Notes under the pieces: model-generated
What the model saw: the letters and a program-made list of their open reading frames with translations, nothing else
The model's database searches: none
What the model was told of the DNA's origin: nothing
Origin: Bacteroidota bacterium
Lineage (GTDB): Bacteria; Bacteroidota; Bacteroidia; CAILMK01
Direction of reading: 5' to 3'
DNA length: 35,219 bases
Assembly: GCA_013287095.1 (NCBI GenBank)
Contig: JABDEJ010000009.1
Coordinates: forward strand, 1-35,219
Program-made: the position numbers and the translations under genes
Shown: positions 32,970 through 35,219 of the stretch, piece by piece
How the letters are laid out: each line of letters starts with the position of its first letter
Numbering within the stretch: position 1 is the stretch's first letter

Positions 32970-33080
32970 GTTGATTGGTTTAATCGGCTGTTGGGGTTTA
33001 CAGCTTCTAAGGGCCGAACATAACCGCTTCGTTCTCCTTTCAAATTTTCAATGGCGCATCTCAGGATGTGCCATTGTTTT
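32970..33080 (+). ncRNA. Candidate small RNA, unassigned
   Basis: A strong rho-independent terminator reading rightward (33050-33080) has no gene of its own: the preceding PKD gene already ends at its own terminator and folB reads the other way. Upstream, ATTG (32931-32934), 21 bases and TATATTTTG (32956-32964) approximate a promoter with one extra T in the -7 box. The transcript of about 110 bases would hold a hairpin GCTGT-TGGGGTTT-ACAGC (32987-33004) inside an outer TCGGC/GCCGA pairing. It does not fit SRP, 6S, tmRNA or a known riboswitch in my reading. It could also be an antisense leader of folB. Confidence 0.3.
33050..33080 (+). terminator. Strong rightward terminator next to the folB 3' end
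   Basis: CAATGGCGCATC (33049-33060), a TCAG loop and GATGTGCCATTG (33065-33076) form a 12-bp stem with one G-T pair, followed by a T-run (TTTTTT, through 33082). Read leftward there is no T-run, so it serves rightward transcription. It overlaps the last bases before the folB stop codon. Confidence 0.75.
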
Positions 33081-33443
33081 TTACCAATCTTCAGGATAAT
33101 GCCATTCAATGACAGATCCACCAATATTTCCCGCCAAAAAGGGAGATACTTTTTGCATGGTAATGGTCATTGTCTCGATACCTGATGTCTTTTCAAGAAT
33201 TTCCTGGGCAATGGTGCGGCAGGCGGCTTCCATCAGGTTGAATTCCTTTTTCAGGTGTTTGTGAATGGCTTCAGAGATAATTCCATAATCGAGCGTATCG
33301 CTCAGGTGATCCGTTTGCCCGGCTTTTTTAAGAGGATATTTGATTTTTACATCGACGAGAATTTTGCGGCCAATAAGCCGTTCTTCGGCCTTTACCCCAA
33401 TCCTGGCAAATACTTCTACGCCTTTTAATGAAATGAATCCCAT
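33081..33443 (-). CDS. folB: Dihydroneopterin aldolase
   Basis: FolB converts 7,8-dihydroneopterin to 6-hydroxymethyl-7,8-dihydropterin in folate synthesis. The 120-residue protein has the family length and layout: ISLKGVEVFARIGVKAEER at the N-terminus with the G-V-x-x-E-E turn, RKILVDVKIKYPL, then the DTLDYGIISEAIH segment that binds the pterin, the helix NLMEAACRTIAQEIL with its conserved Glu, and a last strand ITMQKVSPFLAGNIGGS containing the expected catalytic Lys (the usual K-P pair is K-V here). It is encoded alone; no other folate genes lie beside it. Its 3' end meets a rightward terminator, and its leader contains the CGCAAAGAACGCAAAG repeats. Confidence 0.93.
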   Translation of the reverse strand: MGFISLKGVEVFARIGVKAEERLIGRKILVDVKIKYPLKKAGQTDHLSDTLDYGIISEAIHKHLKKEFNLMEAACRTIAQEILEKTSGIETMTITMQKVSPFLAGNIGGSVIEWHYPEDW

Positions 33444-33456
33444 GTAAAAATTTCAC

Positions 33457-33561
33457 GCAAAGAACGCAAAGTTTTCCGCAAAGAACGCAAAGGAAAGAAA
33501 ATGATGAAAAAGTATGGTTTTAAAACTTCGTGTACTTTGCGATACCCTTGCGTACTTTGCG
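33457..33561. repeat. CGCAAAG-word repeats in direct and inverted orientation
   Basis: CGCAAAGAACGCAAAG occurs twice (33457-33472 and 33478-33493), and the complement-type words CTTTGCG, CTTGCG and CTTTGCG follow at 33535-33561, so the ends can pair. The 209-base spacer between the divergent folB and acyl-CoA dehydrogenase genes holds no gene. Confidence 0.75.
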
Positions 33562-33652
33562 GCCTGCTTTTTCTTAGCATCCGTTACGAACGCGGGGGCC
33601 GGGCGGGCTTTGGTGAACTTTCCGTAATTTTGAAGGCTCAAAGCTAATTTCT

Positions 33653-34891
33653 ATGTCAGAAAAATCATCTGTCAACGGGTCGGACACTTTAACGGAAGCC
33701 GGCGGACAAAAACAATTCTCAGACCGGTATGAAACACATGATTATTACCTGATGGACGAATTGCTCAGCCAGGAGCATCTTTTGATACGTTCCACCGTGC
33801 GAGATTGGGTGAAAAAAAATGTCACTCCCATTATTGAGGATTATGCCCAAAGGGCTGAATTTCCATCCCACCTGGTAAAAGAAATGGGCGATCTGGGTGT
33901 CTTCGGTCCAACGGTGCCTGTAGAATATGGTGGCCAGGCGCTTGATTATATTTCTTATGGAATCATGATGCAGGAAATAGAACGCGGCGATTCAGGCATA
34001 CGATCAACTGCCTCTGTTCAGGGGTCTTTGGTTATGTACCCAATCAATGCTTATGGATCAGAAGAACAAAAAAAGAAATTCCTTCCCAAACTTGCCAGCG
34101 GAGAATGGCTTGGCTGTTTTGGGCTTACGGAAGCAAACCACGGGTCAGATCCATCGGGAATGCAATCCAATTTTAAAGATATGGGCGACCATTACCTGCT
34201 GAACGGCTCAAAAATGTGGATTTCAAATTCGCCTTTTTCCCAGGTAGCCGTGGTTTGGGCCAAAAATGAGGAAGGTGTTATTTATGGACTATTGGTAGAG
34301 CGTGGTATGGAAGGTTTTACAACCCCAGAGATCCATCATAAATGGTCACTTCGCGCATCATCAACGGGAGAATTGGTTTTTGATAATGTGAAAATACCGA
34401 AGGAAAACCTGCTACCCGGCGTGAAAGGACTCAAAGGGCCTTTAAGTTGCTTGAACAATGCCAGGTATGGCATCGCCTGGGGGGCAATAGGCGTGGCGCT
34501 TGATTGCTATGATACAGCACTCAGATATGCCAAAGAACGCATCCAGTTTGACAAACCAATTGCATCTTTCCAATTGCAGCAAAAGAAATTGGCCGAGATG
34601 ATCACCGAGATCACAAAGGCACAATTGCTTACCTGGAGGCTTGGTGTACTCAAAAACGAAGGCCGTGCCACACCGGGACAAATATCCATGGCAAAAAGAA
34701 ATAACATTGAAATAGCACAACGAGCAGCACACGATGCCAGGCAAATCCTTGGTGGAATGGGTATTACAGGAGAATATTCTATTATGCGCCACATGATGAA
34801 CCTGGAGTCGGTGGTAACTTACGAAGGCACGCACGATGTTCATTTGCTTATAACAGGGATGGATATCACAGGCATTAATGCTTTTAAATAG
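33653..34891 (+). CDS. gcdH: Acyl-CoA dehydrogenase, glutaryl-CoA dehydrogenase type
   Basis: This 412-residue flavoprotein matches glutaryl-CoA dehydrogenases, which oxidise and decarboxylate glutaryl-CoA to crotonyl-CoA in Lys/Trp breakdown. Typical features are MMQEIERGDSGIRSTASVQG, the FAD/substrate motif LGCFGLTEANHGSDPSGM (about residues 152-169), WISNSPFSQVAVVWAKNEEG, RIQFDKPIASFQLQQKKLA and the catalytic Glu (E391) in TYEGTHDVHLLITG. The first 35 residues are extra polar sequence before the fold begins; an internal Met near residue 34 (YLMDEL) is possible. A TAATTTTG box lies about 20 bases upstream, although no -33 box is clear. The following gene starts 11 bases after the stop and may be co-transcribed. 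Confidence 0.9.
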   Translation: MSEKSSVNGSDTLTEAGGQKQFSDRYETHDYYLMDELLSQEHLLIRSTVRDWVKKNVTPIIEDYAQRAEFPSHLVKEMGDLGVFGPTVPVEYGGQALDYISYGIMMQEIERGDSGIRSTASVQGSLVMYPINAYGSEEQKKKFLPKLASGEWLGCFGLTEANHGSDPSGMQSNFKDMGDHYLLNGSKMWISNSPFSQVAVVWAKNEEGVIYGLLVERGMEGFTTPEIHHKWSLRASSTGELVFDNVKIPKENLLPGVKGLKGPLSCLNNARYGIAWGAIGVALDCYDTALRYAKERIQFDKPIASFQLQQKKLAEMITEITKAQLLTWRLGVLKNEGRATPGQISMAKRNNIEIAQRAAHDARQILGGMGITGEYSIMRHMMNLESVVTYEGTHDVHLLITGMDITGINAFK

Positions 34892-34902
34892 CATGTAAAC
34901 CA

Positions 34903-35219
34903 ATGAACCATAGAGCCTTTTTATGTGTATTAATCATCATTCTGCTTTGTGGTTTCAGCAAAGCAAACGCTTATACACGCAAAAAAGCAATTCTCTTGGT
35001 GGACAAAGATTTACAGCCTGATTCTCTTGGATATAATTTTGTTTCAGATCTGACTTCCTATTTATATGGATGGATATCAGGCGGCGAGGTGGTTCTTTGG
35101 GATTCACCTGAAAAAAAATCCGCGCTCAGTTTTGCAGATATCAAAAGGCAGGAAGCAAAGGCTTCCACAAGTTTCACAAGACTTTCAAATATTTATATAT
35201 ACGAATACTGGACCTCAGA
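34903..35219 (+). CDS. Partial secreted protein, runs off window end
   Basis: From ATG 34903 the frame stays open to the last base (105 full codons). It begins with a good signal peptide (FLCVLIIILLCGFSKANA), then a mature part starting YTRKKAILLVDKDLQPDS, with DLTSYLYGWISGGEVVLWDS and a charged helical stretch IKRQEAKASTSFTRL. The start lies 11 bases after the acyl-CoA dehydrogenase stop codon. No family is recognised from the visible third or so of the protein; it may be a periplasmic or outer-membrane-associated protein of the kind found near gliding or T9SS genes, which is only a guess. Confidence 0.7.
   Translation, partial: MNHRAFLCVLIIILLCGFSKANAYTRKKAILLVDKDLQPDSLGYNFVSDLTSYLYGWISGGEVVLWDSPEKKSALSFADIKRQEAKASTSFTRLSNIYIYEYWTS

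Noticed and set aside
32970..33080. SRP RNA, 6S RNA or tmRNA
   Set aside because: None of the conserved motifs of these RNAs was recognised in the candidate transcript.
32783..33124. Minus-strand frame of 113 codons over the PKD gene end and folB start of its 3' end
   Set aside because: It overlaps two terminators, the PKD coding end and folB; its composition does not support a gene.

Overview
The window looks like a chromosomal contig of a member of the Bacteroidota. The reasons are six secreted proteins with type IX secretion (T9SS) C-terminal sorting domains, PKD-repeat surface proteins, promoters of the form TTTG-N19-TACCTTTG instead of sigma70 boxes, few Shine-Dalgarno sequences, and AT-rich spacers built from short repeated words. 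A species cannot be named from the sequence.

Region 1 (1-11376) is part of a prophage or phage-like element. It carries two tail-gene fragments at the left edge, a prohead protease of the XkdF type, a scaffold-like protein, the major capsid protein, two small structural proteins, a portal protein, a head-tail connector-like protein, a long modular tail/receptor-binding protein, and three small overlapping membrane-protein genes. No terminase, integrase, replication gene or lysin is seen, so the element continues to the left or is incomplete. A cargo block (1735-3356) sits inside the head module, between protease and scaffold. It holds a HicB/HicA toxin-antitoxin pair, an unrecognised protein with some uracil-DNA-glycosylase-like features, and a small tandem-repeat gene broken by an amber codon at a repeat Trp position.

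Region 2 (11377-24077) is host chromosome of mixed content: T9SS cargo proteins, a fused double-ATPase of a peptide ABC transporter, nuoF away from the other complex I genes, an MsbA-like ABC exporter, a DUF3052-like protein, a helical-repeat protein and a tiny PKD-like secreted protein. Several spacers contain dispersed palindromes.

Region 3 (24078-32900) is dominated by two tandem paralogous giant secreted proteins (1559 and 985 aa) of 15 and 8 PKD-like modules. Most modules alternate between two Cys-containing types. Promoter and terminator were duplicated with the genes. Just upstream lie a 3' remnant of a paralogue of the helical-repeat gene and a duplicated segment of about 53 bp.

Region 4 (32900-35219) holds a possible small RNA ending in a strong terminator, folB (dihydroneopterin aldolase), a glutaryl-CoA-dehydrogenase-type acyl-CoA dehydrogenase, and the start of a secreted protein cut by the window edge.

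The observations most worth following are the broken repeat gene and cargo island inside the phage head module, the modular tail protein with an octapeptide solenoid and a DUF1566-like tip, the two-type PKD superrepeat, and the candidate small RNA.
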